A stretch of 64,000 bases of DNA from Sphingomonas endophytica (lineage in GTDB: Bacteria > Pseudomonadota > Alphaproteobacteria > Sphingomonadales > Sphingomonadaceae). Below, in pieces: positions 36,780-45,633 of the stretch. Within the stretch, counting starts at the first letter, position 1. Every line of letters starts with the position of its first letter. Where the stretch lies: NCBI RefSeq assembly GCF_014199415.1, contig NZ_JACIJN010000011.1:62001-126000 (forward strand), in the 5' to 3' direction. The notes below the pieces were generated by a model, which saw only the letters and a list, made by a program, of their open reading frames with translations, was not told the origin of the DNA and ran no database searches. A program made the position numbers and the translations under genes.

Positions 36780-37796
36780 ATGACGCGCATGGCACATACC
36801 GATGGCACCATCACCATTTCCGTGAACGGCGAGCACAAGCGCGTGACCGCCGGGATCACCCTCGCCGAGCTGGCGGAGTCGCTCGGGCTGGTTCCCGAGA
36901 AGGTGGCGGTGGAACGCAACCTCGAGGTCGTGCCGCGCTCGACGCTGACGCAGGTGGTGGTCGAGGACGGCGACGAGCTGGAGATCGTCCACTTCGTCGG
37001 CGGCGGCGATCATGTCCAGCCGATCGCCGACGATGCCTGGACGGTCGCCGGCCGCACCTTCCGCTCGCGGCTGATCGTCGGCACCGGCAAGTACAAGGAC
37101 TTCGCGCAGAACGCCGCGGCGGTTGCGGCATCGGGGGCGGAGATCGTCACGGTCGCGGTCCGCCGCGTCAACGTCAGCGATCCGAGTGCGCCGATGCTCA
37201 CCGACTATATCGACCCGAAGAAGGTCACCTACCTTCCCAATACCGCCGGCTGTTTCTCCGCCGAGGACGCGATCCGCACGCTGCGGCTGGCGCGCGAGGC
37301 GGGCGGCTGGAATCTCGTCAAGCTCGAGGTGCTCGGCGAGGCGCGCACGCTCTATCCGAACATGCGCGAGACGCTGAAGGCGACCGAGGTGCTGGTCCGC
37401 GAAGGCTTCAAGCCGATGGTCTATTGCGTCGACGATCCGATCGCCGCCAAGCAGCTCGAAGAGGCGGGCGCGGTGGCGATCATGCCGCTGGGTGCGCCGA
37501 TCGGCTCGGGGCTCGGCATCCAAAATCAGGTCACGATCCGGCTGATCGTCGAGGGCGCGAACGTGCCGGTGCTGGTCGATGCCGGAGTCGGGCAGGCGAG
37601 CGACGCGGCGGTGGCGATGGAGCTGGGCTGCGACGGCATCCTGATGAACACCGCGATCGCCGAGGCGAAAGACCCGGTGCTGATGGCCGCCGCGATGAAG
37701 GCCGCGGTCGAGGCCGGGCGGCTGGGCTATCGCGCCGGTCGCATGGGCAAGCGCCGCTATGCTGACCCGTCGAGCCCGCTGTCGGGATTGATCTAA
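36780..37796 (+). CDS. thiG: Fused ThiS sulfur carrier and ThiG thiazole synthase
   Basis: A 338-residue two-part protein. Residues 10-76 are a ThiS-like beta-grasp domain ([19 protein letters not shown]) ending with a triple glycine, GGG 74-76, where free ThiS ends with GG. From about residue 83 the sequence is ThiG ([20 protein letters not shown]), the TIM-barrel thiazole phosphate synthase, with the Schiff-base lysine in NLVKLEV and the phosphate loops APIGSGLG and ILMNTAIA. Such fusions are annotated in other sphingomonads. Free ThiS must be thiocarboxylated at its C-terminal glycine, so how the fused carrier works is unclear. ATG 36789 is an alternative start. No thiF, thiO or thiE, and no TPP riboswitch, is seen nearby. 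Confidence 0.92.
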   Translation: MTRMAHTDGTITISVNGEHKRVTAGITLAELAESLGLVPEKVAVERNLEVVPRSTLTQVVVEDGDELEIVHFVGGGDHVQPIADDAWTVAGRTFRSRLIVGTGKYKDFAQNAAAVAASGAEIVTVAVRRVNVSDPSAPMLTDYIDPKKVTYLPNTAGCFSAEDAIRTLRLAREAGGWNLVKLEVLGEARTLYPNMRETLKATEVLVREGFKPMVYCVDDPIAAKQLEEAGAVAIMPLGAPIGSGLGIQNQVTIRLIVEGANVPVLVDAGVGQASDAAVAMELGCDGILMNTAIAEAKDPVLMAAAMKAAVEAGRLGYRAGRMGKRRYADPSSPLSGLI

Positions 37797-37879
37797 AGAA
37801 AGGATTGTCCGGCCGTTACGGAACCGCGTCGTTGCAGCACCGTTCTGTCGTCACAGGGTTTCGAGCAAGGAGATCGACG

Positions 37880-38062
37880 ATGGGCGAGCTGACCGACAAG
37901 ATCAAGGGCAATGTCAACGAAGCGATCGGCAAGGTGAAGGAAGCCGTCGGCGACCATAACCGCGATCCCAACCTCGCCGCCGAAGGCAAGGCACAGCAGG
38001 CCGAAGGCAAGGGTGAGCAGTTCAAGGGCAAGGTCAAGGGCGCGCTCGGCGACGACATCTGA
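37880..38062 (+). CDS. CsbD-family stress protein
   Basis: A 60-residue hydrophilic protein, MGELTDKIKGNVNEAIGKVK at the N-terminus, rich in Lys, Gly and Glu, with repeated KGK and EGKA motifs typical of the CsbD family. In other bacteria CsbD-like proteins are induced by general stress; biochemical function is unknown. The start has an AAGGAGA ribosome-binding site six bases upstream. A classical terminator follows. Confidence 0.9.
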   Translation: MGELTDKIKGNVNEAIGKVKEAVGDHNRDPNLAAEGKAQQAEGKGEQFKGKVKGALGDDI

Positions 38063-38088
38063 CCGGGCCATTGCCTGATTGAGTTAGA

Positions 38089-38124
38089 GGCCGCTTCGTG
38101 AACAACGAGGCGGCCTTTTCTCTT
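38089..38124 (+). terminator. Rho-independent terminator after the CsbD gene
   Basis: An 11-bp stem with one mismatch (GGCCGCTTCGT against ACGAGGCGGCC), a GAACA loop and the run TTTTCTCTT. It is the clearest intrinsic terminator in the window. Confidence 0.85.
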
Positions 38125-38126
38125 GC

Positions 38127-38300
38127 CGTCATCCCGGACTTGATCCGGGATCCCGCTTCTTCTTTGCGATGGGAGCAAGAAGCGTGACCCCGGGTCAAGT
38201 CCGCGGTCACGGCCTTAGTGCCACGTCATTGCGAGTGCAGCGAAGCAATCCAGAGCGTCCTGCTCCGGCCCTGGATTGCTTCGCTGCGCTCGCGACGACG
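38127..38300. repeat. Palindromic repeats, family C copy 3 and family B copy 2, adjacent
   Basis: Family C occupies 38127-38210 (CGTCATCCCGGACTTGATCC to GGGTCAAGTCCGCGGTCACG) and family B occupies 38224-38300 (CGTCATTGCGAGTGCAGCGA to CTTCGCTGCGCTCGCGACGA). The B right end is degenerate. They sit between the CsbD terminator and the exoD-like gene. Confidence 0.9.
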
Positions 38301-38309
38301 AAACGGGGC

Positions 38310-38903
38310 TCAATCCCGTCCGCTCCACAACCCCACACCGATCCCGACCGCCGCCATCGCCAGCACCGTCGCGACGATCATCAGCAACCCGTCGCGCACG
38401 GTGATCGCCAGCCCGAACGCCGCGATTGCCAGCATCGGCGCGGTGGTGGCGAGCGGCAGCAGCTCCAGTGGCGGTACCGCGCAGGCGAGCGCGATCACCC
38501 CGATCGCCGCCGCGCGTACGAACGGCCCGCGCGTCAGCGCCGGCAACCGCCCGTGGAACCAGCGATCCATGAACCGCGCGACCCCGCGCGTCTTTTTGAC
38601 CGCCTTGCGCACCTTGTCCGCCGACACCGCACGCCGCCGCACGAAGCCCGGCAGCCACAGATGCTTGCGTCCCAACGCCATTTGCACCGCGATCAGCATG
38701 ATGACCGCCGCCATCGCGGTCGGCAGGCCGGGAATGCTGCCGATCGGCGAAATGTCGATCAGTGGCATGACGATCAGCAACGGCCCGAAGCCGCGGGCGC
38801 CCAGCGCCTCGACGACATCGCCGACTGCTACCTCGTCCTGCTTGCCGGCGAGATCGTCGATCGCGTCGAGGATGTCGCCGACACTGTGAGGTTCGTCCGC
38901 CAT
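38310..38903 (-). CDS. Exopolysaccharide synthesis ExoD-like membrane protein
   Basis: A 197-residue inner-membrane protein with about four membrane helices (PLLIVMPLIDISPIGSIPG; AMAAVIMLIAVQMAL; AAAIGVIALACAVPPLELLP; LLMIVATVLAMAAVGIGVG). The N-terminal GDVVEALGARGFGPLLIVM and the PPLELLP loop match the ExoD family, first linked to exopolysaccharide production in Sinorhizobium. The biochemical role is unknown. It stands alone, flanked by palindromic repeats on both sides. Confidence 0.88.
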   Translation of the reverse strand: MADEPHSVGDILDAIDDLAGKQDEVAVGDVVEALGARGFGPLLIVMPLIDISPIGSIPGLPTAMAAVIMLIAVQMALGRKHLWLPGFVRRRAVSADKVRKAVKKTRGVARFMDRWFHGRLPALTRGPFVRAAAIGVIALACAVPPLELLPLATTAPMLAIAAFGLAITVRDGLLMIVATVLAMAAVGIGVGLWSGRD

Positions 38904-39087
38904 CGCCGGTCAACCGACCAGCGCGGCGCAGGTTGCGGGACGTCGGGCCGAAGCCGCCCCTCCGTCTGACGAATTGGCGCTAACCCCGCCCGCGCTACGA
39001 TCCCACATCAATTCCGGTCACAGCCAGCATCGGCACGGGGGCACCAGCTGGCGCAACGCTCGAGTTTGGCCCATTCAAGCTGAAGCG

Positions 39088-39191
39088 CGACCCCGGCGAA
39101 CGCCGGGGCTGAATTGGGGGACGCTGATGATGTAGGCCACCCTTCATGTCGTTGGCCTTCCCGACTGGCCCCCCGCTTTCGCCGGGGTGAC
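39088..39191. repeat. Intergenic palindromic repeat, family E copy 1
   Basis: Left half CGACCCCGGCGAACGCCGGG continuing GCTGAATTGGG; right half CTGGCCCCCCGCTTTCGCCG continuing GGGTGACG. The second copy is at 58142-58249. The gap 38904-39269 (366 bases) holds only this element; no gene is seen. Confidence 0.88.
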
Positions 39192-39269
39192 GATGGGAAA
39201 CGGTTCAAGCCGGGCGGATCAAACTCCACCGCCATCGCCGGTCAGCCGACCGGCGCGGCGCGGATGGCC

Positions 39270-39608
39270 TTACGCCTGCGGTGCCGCCGCCGCGCCCGCC
39301 TTCTGGAACAGCTCGCCCAGCTCGCCGGCCTCGTACATCTCCATCATGATGTCCGATCCGCCGACGAACTCGCCACCGACATACAGCTGCGGGATCGTCG
39401 GCCAGTCCGAATAGCCCTTGATCCCCTGCCGGATCGCCTGATCCTGCAGCACGTCGACGCTCTCGAACTGCACGCCCAGCCGCTCGAGGATCGCGATCGC
39501 GCGGCTCGAAAAGCCGCATTGCGGGAACAGCGGCGAGCCCTTCATGAAGAGCACCACCGGGTTGCTCTTCACCAGCGCGTCGATGCGGGCGTTGGTATCG
39601 TCGGTCAT
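39270..39608 (-). CDS. grxD: Monothiol glutaredoxin (Grx4/GrxD type)
   Basis: A 112-residue CGFS glutaredoxin that carries a glutathione-bound 2Fe-2S cluster and delivers it to targets, with BolA as partner. The active site is QCGFS (Cys31), followed by the family YSDWPTIPQLYVGGEFVGGSD with the cis-Pro and glutathione-binding residues. A C-terminal Ala-rich tail ends QA. bolA lies 37 bases upstream in the same operon, which fits the known Grx-BolA complex. Confidence 0.96.
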   Translation of the reverse strand: MTDDTNARIDALVKSNPVVLFMKGSPLFPQCGFSSRAIAILERLGVQFESVDVLQDQAIRQGIKGYSDWPTIPQLYVGGEFVGGSDIMMEMYEAGELGELFQKAGAAAAPQA

Positions 39609-39645
39609 ATCGTCTTCCTTGCGAATGCGGTCGTGCGTCTCGCGC

Positions 39646-39879
39646 TTACTTCGGAACGGCGGTCGTCAACTGCAAGGCGTGGAGCACGCCGCCCATTCGC
39701 CCGCCCAGCGCGGCATAGACCGCCTGATGCTGTTTGACGCGTGGCAGCCCCGCGAACGATGCCGACACGACCCGCGCCGACCAGTGGTCGCCGTCGCCGG
39801 CCAGATCGGTCATCTCGACCTCGGCGTCGGGGATGCCGGCCTTGATGAGCGCGGCGATGTCGCTTCCTTCCATCGGCAT
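39646..39879 (-). CDS. BolA-family protein
   Basis: A 77-residue BolA-like protein (class II KH-like fold) that forms heterodimers with CGFS glutaredoxins in iron-sulfur cluster handling. The core reads ALIKAGIPDAEVEMTDLAGDGD and VSASFAGLPRVKQHQAVYAAL, with the HQ(A/M)V motif near the C-terminus. The start MPMEGSD at 39879 fits the six-base gap to the DUF1476 stop; a longer in-frame extension overlaps that gene and is rejected. It is a BolA2-like short form rather than full BolA. Confidence 0.93.
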   Translation of the reverse strand: MPMEGSDIAALIKAGIPDAEVEMTDLAGDGDHWSARVVSASFAGLPRVKQHQAVYAALGGRMGGVLHALQLTTAVPK

Positions 39880-39884
39880 CGGCG

Positions 39885-40208
39885 TTACTCCGGCTGCATC
39901 AGCTGGCGACGCGCCTCGACGGTCTGCTCCGCCAGCGCCTGCCGCACCGCCGCCTCGTCGACGTCGACGTTCGCCGCGGTCAGGTCGCCGTAGATCTTGC
40001 GGACCACGTCCTCGTCGCCGGCTTCCTCGAAATCGGCCTGCACCACCGCCTTGGCATAAGCGTCGGTTTCGGCGGGGGTCAGCTGCATCAGCTGCGCCGC
40101 CCATTGCCCGACCAGCCGGTTGCGGCGCGCGATGATCCGGAACGCCACTTCCTCGTCGCGGGCGAACTTGGCCTCGAATGCGCGCTCACGATCGTCGAAA
40201 AGGGTCAT
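39885..40208 (-). CDS. DUF1476 protein (F1-ATPase zeta-type inhibitor)
   Basis: A 107-residue mostly helical protein, MTLFDDRERAFEAKFARDEE at the N-terminus, matching DUF1476. In Paracoccus denitrificans this family is the zeta subunit that inhibits the F1FO-ATPase through its N-terminal region; the conserved N-terminus here (FDDRERAFEAKFA) fits. A GGAG ribosome-binding site lies upstream of 40208. It is encoded just ahead of bolA and grxD. Whether this copy inhibits the ATPase in a sphingomonad is inferred from the family. Confidence 0.92.
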   Translation of the reverse strand: MTLFDDRERAFEAKFARDEEVAFRIIARRNRLVGQWAAQLMQLTPAETDAYAKAVVQADFEEAGDEDVVRKIYGDLTAANVDVDEAAVRQALAEQTVEARRQLMQPE

Positions 40209-40268
40209 GCTGGCTCCAGTGCTCTCTGAGCGATGGATAGTGCGCGCCCCGCCGACATTCAACGTCAC

Positions 40269-41270
40269 TCAGTCGGCGACGCGCACCACCAGCTTGCCGA
40301 TCGCGCTGCGCTGACCCAATCGGGCGATCGCCGCGCCACCCTGTTCCAGCGGGAACACCTCGGTGACGCGCGGCGCGATCCGCCCCGCGGCCCACAAATC
40401 GAGCAGGTGCAGGATATGCGCGCGATTGGCGGCCGGCTCGCGCCCGGCGAACGCGCCCCAGAACACCCCGCATACGTCGCAGCTTTTGAGCAACGTCAGG
40501 TTGAGCGGCAGCTTGGGGATGCCGGCGGGGAAGCCGACCACCAGATAGCGTCCCTCCCAGCCGATCGCGCGCAGCGCCGGCTCGGCATAATCGCCGCCGA
40601 CCGCGTCGTAGATCACCTGAAAGCCATGTGCGCCGCCGGCCTGTTTGAACCGCTCGGCCAGCGCCTTGGAGGCCGGCTTGCCGAACGGCGCGTGCGGATA
40701 GACGATCACCTCGTCGGCACCGGCATTGCGCACCGCCTGTGCCTTGTCCTCGCTCGACACCGCGCCGACCACCTGCGCGCCGAACGCCTTGGCCAGCTCG
40801 ACCGCCGCCAGCCCGACCCCGCCCGCCGCGCCGAGCACCAGCACGCGGTCGCCTGCCTTCACGCGCCCGCGATCGACCAGCGCATGGATGCTGGTGGCAT
40901 AGGTGAGCAGCAGCGCCGCGCCTTCCTCGAACCCTCGGCCGTCGGGCAGCGGATAGAGCGCATTGGCAGAGACGGCACGTCGCTCGGCGAGTCCACCCAT
41001 CAGCACCGTGCCCATCACGCGGTCGCCGACGCGCCATTGCGTCACGCCCGCGCCGACCTCGGCGACGATGCCCGCGATGTCACCGCCGGGTGCGAAGGGG
41101 CGGGGCGGCTGGAACTGGTAGCGGTCCTCGATCACCAGCACGTCGGGATAGTTGATCGAACACGCCTTGATCGCGACCACCACCTCGCCCGCGCCGGCGA
41201 CGGGATCGGGCATCTCGCCGACTTCCAGAGTTTCAGGTCCGCCCGGCGCCCTCGACAGCAAAGCCCGCAT
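40269..41270 (-). CDS. Zinc-independent quinone oxidoreductase (MDR family)
   Basis: A 333-residue medium-chain dehydrogenase/reductase that resembles NADPH:quinone oxidoreductase. The GroES-like N-terminal domain ([20 protein letters not shown]), the Rossmann loop [21 protein letters not shown] and the C-terminal [20 protein letters not shown] are visible. No zinc-ligand cysteine cluster is seen. The start [15 protein letters not shown] at 41270 overlaps the leuD 3' end by 38 bases; MRHM at 41279 is possible. Physiological substrate is unknown. Confidence 0.9.
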   Translation of the reverse strand: MRALLSRAPGGPETLEVGEMPDPVAGAGEVVVAIKACSINYPDVLVIEDRYQFQPPRPFAPGGDIAGIVAEVGAGVTQWRVGDRVMGTVLMGGLAERRAVSANALYPLPDGRGFEEGAALLLTYATSIHALVDRGRVKAGDRVLVLGAAGGVGLAAVELAKAFGAQVVGAVSSEDKAQAVRNAGADEVIVYPHAPFGKPASKALAERFKQAGGAHGFQVIYDAVGGDYAEPALRAIGWEGRYLVVGFPAGIPKLPLNLTLLKSCDVCGVFWGAFAGREPAANRAHILHLLDLWAAGRIAPRVTEVFPLEQGGAAIARLGQRSAIGKLVVRVAD

Positions 41271-41862
41271 GTGCCGCATCTCTCCTGATCCAGGGCCGCT
41301 CGTCATCGAGCTGCTCCTCGAATTTCGAAATCGCGGTATCCTTTGCCAGCGTCAGCCCGACCTCGTCCAGCCCTTCCATCAGGCAGCGGCGCCGAAACGC
41401 GTCCAGCTCGAAGGGGAAGCGGTCCTGATAGGGCGTGGTGACGGTCATCGTCTCCAGATCGACCGTGACCGGATCGGTCTTCGCCACCTCGATCAGCCGG
41501 TCGACCGCTTCCTGCGGCAGCACGACCGGGACGATGCCGTTCTTGAACGCATTGCCCGAGAAGATGTCGGAGAAGCTCGGCGCGATCACTGCCTTGATGC
41601 CCATGTCGCCCAGCGCCCAGGCGGCATGTTCGCGGCTCGACCCGCAACCGAAATTGTCGCCCGCGATCAGGATCGGCGCGCCGGCGTAGCGCGGATCGTC
41701 GAAGATGTTGCCCGGCTGCGCGCGCACCGTCTCGAACGCACCCTTGCCCAGCCCCGAGCGCTTGATCGTCTTCAGCCAATGCGCCGGGATGATGACGTCG
41801 GTGTCGATATTCTTGGCACCCCAGGGATAGGCGCTGCCCGAAACGCGCGTGACCGGCTCCAT
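41233..41862 (-). CDS. leuD: 3-isopropylmalate dehydratase small subunit
   Basis: LeuD pairs with LeuC to isomerise 2- to 3-isopropylmalate in leucine synthesis. The 209 residues show [36 protein letters not shown] with the substrate-binding region, and [16 protein letters not shown]. The family usually ends soon after [14 protein letters not shown]; here another 20 residues follow and overlap the quinone oxidoreductase start. It is preceded by a 35-residue ORF whose stop overlaps its ATG. Confidence 0.97.
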   Translation of the reverse strand: MEPVTRVSGSAYPWGAKNIDTDVIIPAHWLKTIKRSGLGKGAFETVRAQPGNIFDDPRYAGAPILIAGDNFGCGSSREHAAWALGDMGIKAVIAPSFSDIFSGNAFKNGIVPVVLPQEAVDRLIEVAKTDPVTVDLETMTVTTPYQDRFPFELDAFRRRCLMEGLDEVGLTLAKDTAISKFEEQLDDERPWIRRDAAHAGFAVEGAGRT

Positions 41863-41969
41863 CAGCGCGCCGGACGGCTGGCCGGGATCGCGGGGCGCGC
41901 GATCGCGGCATAAGCGGCGACCCCGCTCAGCACCGAGCCGGCGATCAGGAAAATGAATATCTTCTTCAT
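41862..41969 (-). CDS. 35-residue membrane or exported microprotein between leuC and leuD
   Basis: [20 protein letters not shown] begins this tiny protein: two lysines then a hydrophobic helix, followed by a short Ala/Arg/Pro tail ending PAR. It could be a membrane-anchored microprotein or have a cleavable signal peptide. Its stop overlaps the leuD start by one base (TGATG), and AAGGGGA lies upstream. Both support real translation. It starts 17 bases after the leuC stop. No family is recognised. Confidence 0.6.
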   Translation of the reverse strand: MKKIFIFLIAGSVLSGVAAYAAIARPAIPASRPAR

Positions 41970-41986
41970 GTCGCGTCCCCTTGTCC

Positions 41987-43417
41987 TCAACCCATCAGTT
42001 CGCGCACGTCGGCGAGCCGTCCGGTGATCGCCGCCGCCGCCGCCATTGCCGGCGACAACAAATGGGTGCGGGCGCCAGGTCCCTGACGACCCACGAAATT
42101 CCGGTTGCTGGTCGAGGCGCAGCGCTCGCCCGGCGGCACCTTGTCGGGGTTCATCGCCAGACACATCGAACAGCCCGGCTCGCGCCACTCGAACCCCGCT
42201 TCGGTGAAGATGCGGTCGAGCCCCTCGGCCTCGGCCTGCCGCTTGACCAGCCCCGACCCCGGCACGACCATCGCGCGCACGCCGTCCGCGACATGCCGCC
42301 CGCTCGCGACCCCGGCGGCGGCGCGCAGGTCCTCGATCCGGCTGTTGGTGCAGCTGCCGATGAAGACATGCTGGACCGGCACGTCCTGCATCCGCATCCC
42401 CGGCGTCAGCCCCATGTAATCGAGCGACTTCTGCGCCGCCTCGCGCTTCGACGGATCGGCGAAGCTGTCGGGGGCGGGGACGAATCCGGTGATCGGCACC
42501 ACGTCTTCGGGGCTGGTGCCCCAGGTCAGCGACGGCGCGATGTCGGCGGCGTTGAGCACCACGCTTTTGTCGTAGCGCGCGCCGACATCGCTCGGCAGCG
42601 TCCGCCACCACGCGACCGCCTTGTCCCAGTCCGCGCCCTGCGGCGCGAGCGGGCGGCCCTTGAGATAGGCGAAGGTCGTCTCGTCGGGCGCGATCATCCC
42701 GGCGCGCGCGCCGCCCTCGATCGACATGTTGGCGACCGTCAGCCGCCCCTCGACCGACAGGTTGCGGATCACCTCGCCGGTGAATTCGATGACATAGCCG
42801 GTCCCGCCGGCCGCTCCGATCCTGCCGATGATCGCCAGCACGACGTCCTTGGCGCTGACCCCGAAGCCGAGCGTGCCGTCGACGCGCACTTCCATCGTCT
42901 TCGACGGCGACAGGATCAGCGTCTGCGTCGCCAGCACATGCTCGACCTCGCTGGTGCCGATCCCGAAGGCAAGCGCCCCCAGCGCGCCATGCGCCGAGGT
43001 ATGGCTGTCGCCGCACACCATCGTCGTCCCCGGCAGCGTAAAGCCCTGTTCCGGCCCGACGACATGAACGATGCCCTGCTTCGCCGACAGCGCATCGATA
43101 TAGGGCACGCCGAACTCGGCGACGTTCCGGCGCAGCGCCGCGAGCTGCTCCGCACCCTCGCGGTCGGCGATCGGCAGCTCGTTGCCGGCCGCATCGACGC
43201 GCGGCGTGGTCGGGAGATTGTGGTCGGGCACTGCGAGCGTCAGGTCGGGGCGCCGCACCCGCCGCCCGGCGGCGCGCAGCCCCTCGAACGCCTGCGGGCT
43301 GGTCACCTCATGGACGAGGTGCCGGTCGATATAGATCAGACAGGAACCATCGTCGCGACGCTCGACCACGTGAGCGTCCCAGACCTTCTCGTACAATGTG
43401 CGGGGAGCGGAGGACAT
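41987..43417 (-). CDS. leuC: 3-isopropylmalate dehydratase large subunit
   Basis: LeuC binds the 4Fe-4S cluster of isopropylmalate isomerase. The 476 residues show [22 protein letters not shown], the cysteine motif [17 protein letters not shown] and [11 protein letters not shown] with the cluster cysteines. The start [16 protein letters not shown] is standard. First gene of a minus-strand block that may extend through leuD, the quinone oxidoreductase, DUF1476, bolA and grxD. Confidence 0.98.
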   Translation of the reverse strand: MSSAPRTLYEKVWDAHVVERRDDGSCLIYIDRHLVHEVTSPQAFEGLRAAGRRVRRPDLTLAVPDHNLPTTPRVDAAGNELPIADREGAEQLAALRRNVAEFGVPYIDALSAKQGIVHVVGPEQGFTLPGTTMVCGDSHTSAHGALGALAFGIGTSEVEHVLATQTLILSPSKTMEVRVDGTLGFGVSAKDVVLAIIGRIGAAGGTGYVIEFTGEVIRNLSVEGRLTVANMSIEGGARAGMIAPDETTFAYLKGRPLAPQGADWDKAVAWWRTLPSDVGARYDKSVVLNAADIAPSLTWGTSPEDVVPITGFVPAPDSFADPSKREAAQKSLDYMGLTPGMRMQDVPVQHVFIGSCTNSRIEDLRAAAGVASGRHVADGVRAMVVPGSGLVKRQAEAEGLDRIFTEAGFEWREPGCSMCLAMNPDKVPPGERCASTSNRNFVGRQGPGARTHLLSPAMAAAAAITGRLADVRELMG

Positions 43418-43489
43418 GATCCGCGGCTGTTAACCGAAAAGCATCGCGCATCCAAGTTCAGGCGTAACAAAATGGCGTGCGGAGGGTAA

Positions 43490-43867
43490 TTACGCGTGAT
43501 ACCAGTCGCTTCGCCCGTCGACCGGAATGAAGCGCGGCGCGGCGCGAAGGTCTTCGGCATCGAACAGCGGTCGCGCACTCTGCCGGACCGCGCGTCCGAA
43601 CGAGTCGTCGGACAGCGCTGCATAGCTGGTCACATCGGCGAAGATGCTGAGATAGCTGTCGTCGAGCGCCCGCGCGATCCGCGTCACCACTGCGTCGTCG
43701 ACCGCTCCGTCCATCACCAGATCCACGTCGGAGCCGGGGCGGGCGCTTCCGCTCGCACGCGATCCGAACACATCCACCCGGGTCACCGCTGGCACGAACG
43801 CGCCGAAGACCTTGAGCAATTCGTCGCGCTGCGCGGGAGTCAGCAGGATGTCCGCCGATCCGGTCAC
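43490..43867 (-). CDS. MNT-type nucleotidyltransferase antitoxin
   Basis: A 125-residue minimal nucleotidyltransferase. The GSX10DXD signature is complete: Gly35-Ser36 (VFGSRASGSARPGSDVD) and Asp47/Asp49. In characterised HEPN/MNT pairs, MNT antitoxins can AMPylate the partner HEPN toxin. ATG overlaps the stop of the HEPN gene by four bases (ATGA). The order toxin then antitoxin is usual for this class. The C-terminal ALSDDSFGRAVRQSARPLFD is typical of the family. Confidence 0.88.
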   Translation of the reverse strand: MTGSADILLTPAQRDELLKVFGAFVPAVTRVDVFGSRASGSARPGSDVDLVMDGAVDDAVVTRIARALDDSYLSIFADVTSYAALSDDSFGRAVRQSARPLFDAEDLRAAPRFIPVDGRSDWYHA

Positions 43868-44286
43868 ATCATCCGCCCCGGCAACGCATCGAACAGCGAC
43901 AGGAAACGACCGGGGATAGGGGCGACCAGCGCGGCGAACACGGCGGGGTCATAGACGTGTGCCATGCGGTTGCGGCGCTCGATTGCCGCCGCCCAGCCAT
44001 CGCCATCCTCGATCAGGCCGGCGCGCATCGCCTCGCGGATCGCTGGCAGCGGTGCGGCCGGCACGTCGATGCCGTCGCTGCGCAAACGCAGCGCCATTGT
44101 TTTCCAGCCCAGTTCGGCGGTGAGATTGAAGAACTGGATGAGCCCAGCCTCCTCCGCCTCGGTCAACGGCCGCGCGCGCCGGATCGCATCGGTGCGACGG
44201 AGCAACACAAGCGCCCGCGCATATTCGTCCAGCCGCTGCCGCCAGCGCGGCGTTGCGAGGTCGTCGCTATGAGGCACGTCCCTCAT
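43864..44286 (-). CDS. HEPN-domain toxin (HI0074-like)
   Basis: A 140-residue all-helical protein. ELGWKTMALRLRSDGIDVPA and the C-terminal ERRNRMAHVYDPAVF match the HI0074 nucleotidyltransferase-substrate-binding family. The HEPN RNase motif RX4H is present as Arg105 to His110 (RNRMAH). Toxins of this class cleave RNA in some characterised systems. It begins three bases after the GST stop and is followed by the MNT gene. A role in stress, plasmid or phage defence is inferred from the class only. Confidence 0.87.
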   Translation of the reverse strand: MRDVPHSDDLATPRWRQRLDEYARALVLLRRTDAIRRARPLTEAEEAGLIQFFNLTAELGWKTMALRLRSDGIDVPAAPLPAIREAMRAGLIEDGDGWAAAIERRNRMAHVYDPAVFAALVAPIPGRFLSLFDALPGRMM

Positions 44287-44289
44287 CGC

Positions 44290-44976
44290 TCAACGCTCGC
44301 GATGATCGGCAATAACGATTCCAACCGCAGCAACCTCCGCCTCATGCGCTTCTTCGCGGAACGTCTCCGCCAACGCGGCATCTTCCCACGCGCGCATCGC
44401 CGGCTGCTCCAGCATCCGCTTGACCCATTCTGCGCCCACCGCGCCGACGTCGATGCCATAGGTCCGCACCCGGAACACCACCGGCGCGAAGAACGCATCG
44501 ACCGCACCGAAGCGCTCGCCCGTCAAAAACGGTCCGCCGAACCGCGTCAGCCCCTCGGTCCACAACTCCGCCAGCCGCGCCACATCACGCGCGAGTCGCG
44601 GCGAGGTGGCGTGCGGCGTCACGCGTTGCCCGACCGTCATCGTCCGCTCGCCCCGCAGCGCCCCGAACCCACCGTGCATCTCGGTCGCGGCGCACATCGC
44701 CCACGCCCGCGCGTCCGCGTCGGTCGGCCACACACCGTCATGCCGCTCACCGAGATACAGCGCGATGCCGAGCGAGTCCCACACCGTCAGCGCGCCGTCG
44801 ATCAGCACCGGCACCTGCCCGGACGGCGAGAAGGCGCGAAACGCCTCGTAATTGTCCATCGACACGAACGGTTCGATGCGATCCTCGAACGCGATGCCGA
44901 GCGCCGTCATCAACACCCACGGCCGCAGCGACCAGCTCGAATAATTCCGGTTCGCGGTGATCAGCGTATAGGCCAT
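44290..44976 (-). CDS. Glutathione S-transferase family protein
   Basis: A 228-residue GST: thioredoxin-fold N-terminus with NRNYSSWSLRPWVLM, where the Ser is a likely catalytic residue as in zeta or beta-like GSTs, FSPSGQVPVLIDG with the cis-Pro, WDSLGIALYL, and a helical C-terminal domain. Conjugation of glutathione to electrophiles is the family role; the substrate is unknown. It ends three bases before the HEPN start, so it may lie in one transcript with the toxin-antitoxin pair. Confidence 0.9.
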   Translation of the reverse strand: MAYTLITANRNYSSWSLRPWVLMTALGIAFEDRIEPFVSMDNYEAFRAFSPSGQVPVLIDGALTVWDSLGIALYLGERHDGVWPTDADARAWAMCAATEMHGGFGALRGERTMTVGQRVTPHATSPRLARDVARLAELWTEGLTRFGGPFLTGERFGAVDAFFAPVVFRVRTYGIDVGAVGAEWVKRMLEQPAMRAWEDAALAETFREEAHEAEVAAVGIVIADHRER

Positions 44977-44982
44977 CCGCGG

Positions 44983-45633
44983 TCAGACCTCGTAACGCGC
45001 CGCCGTCTTCGCCGCGACCTCGTCCGCGGTCACACCCGGCGCCAGCTCGACCAGCCGGAACGGCGCGTCGTGATCGGGCCGCTGGAACACCGCCAGATCG
45101 GTGACGATCATGTCGACGACGTTCTTGCCCGTCAGCGGCAGCGAACAGGCCGGCAGGAACTTCGGGCTGCCGTCCTTGGCGACATGCTCCATCACGACGA
45201 TGATCTTCTTGACGCCCGCGACCAGATCCATCGCGCCGCCCATCCCCTTGATCATCTTGCCGGGGATCATCCAGTTGGCGATGTCGCCGTCCTCGGACAC
45301 TTCCATCGCGCCCAGCACGGTCAGGTCGATATGCCCGCCGCGGATCATCGCAAAGCTCTGCTCGCTGCCGAAATAGGCCGAGGAGGGCAATTCGCTGATC
45401 GTCTGCTTGCCGGCGTTGATCAGGTCGGGATCGACCTCGTCGTCATAGGGGAACGGCCCGATCCCCAGCATCCCGTTCTCGGACTGGAGCGTCACGGTCA
45501 TCCCCGCCGGGATGTTGTTCGCGACCAGCGTCGGAATGCCGATGCCGAGATTGACGTAATAACCGTCCTTCAGCTCGCGCGCGGCGCGCGCCGCCATGCC
45601 GTTACGATCCCAGCCCTTCGCTTCCTGCGACAT
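44983..45633 (-). CDS. scoB: 3-oxoacid CoA-transferase subunit B
   Basis: The B subunit of succinyl-CoA:3-ketoacid CoA-transferase, which moves CoA from succinyl-CoA to acetoacetate for ketone-body or polyhydroxybutyrate use. The 216 residues show [18 protein letters not shown] and the catalytic-glutamate motif [10 protein letters not shown] (Glu52), then IGG-type loops [19 protein letters not shown]. It is the last gene of the operon; the A subunit is two genes upstream rather than next to it. Confidence 0.96.
   Translation of the reverse strand: MSQEAKGWDRNGMAARAARELKDGYYVNLGIGIPTLVANNIPAGMTVTLQSENGMLGIGPFPYDDEVDPDLINAGKQTISELPSSAYFGSEQSFAMIRGGHIDLTVLGAMEVSEDGDIANWMIPGKMIKGMGGAMDLVAGVKKIIVVMEHVAKDGSPKFLPACSLPLTGKNVVDMIVTDLAVFQRPDHDAPFRLVELAPGVTADEVAAKTAARYEV

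Noticed and set aside
41981..43489. A 502-codon plus-strand frame antisense to leuC
   Set aside because: Composition and lack of domains mark it as a shadow of leuC.
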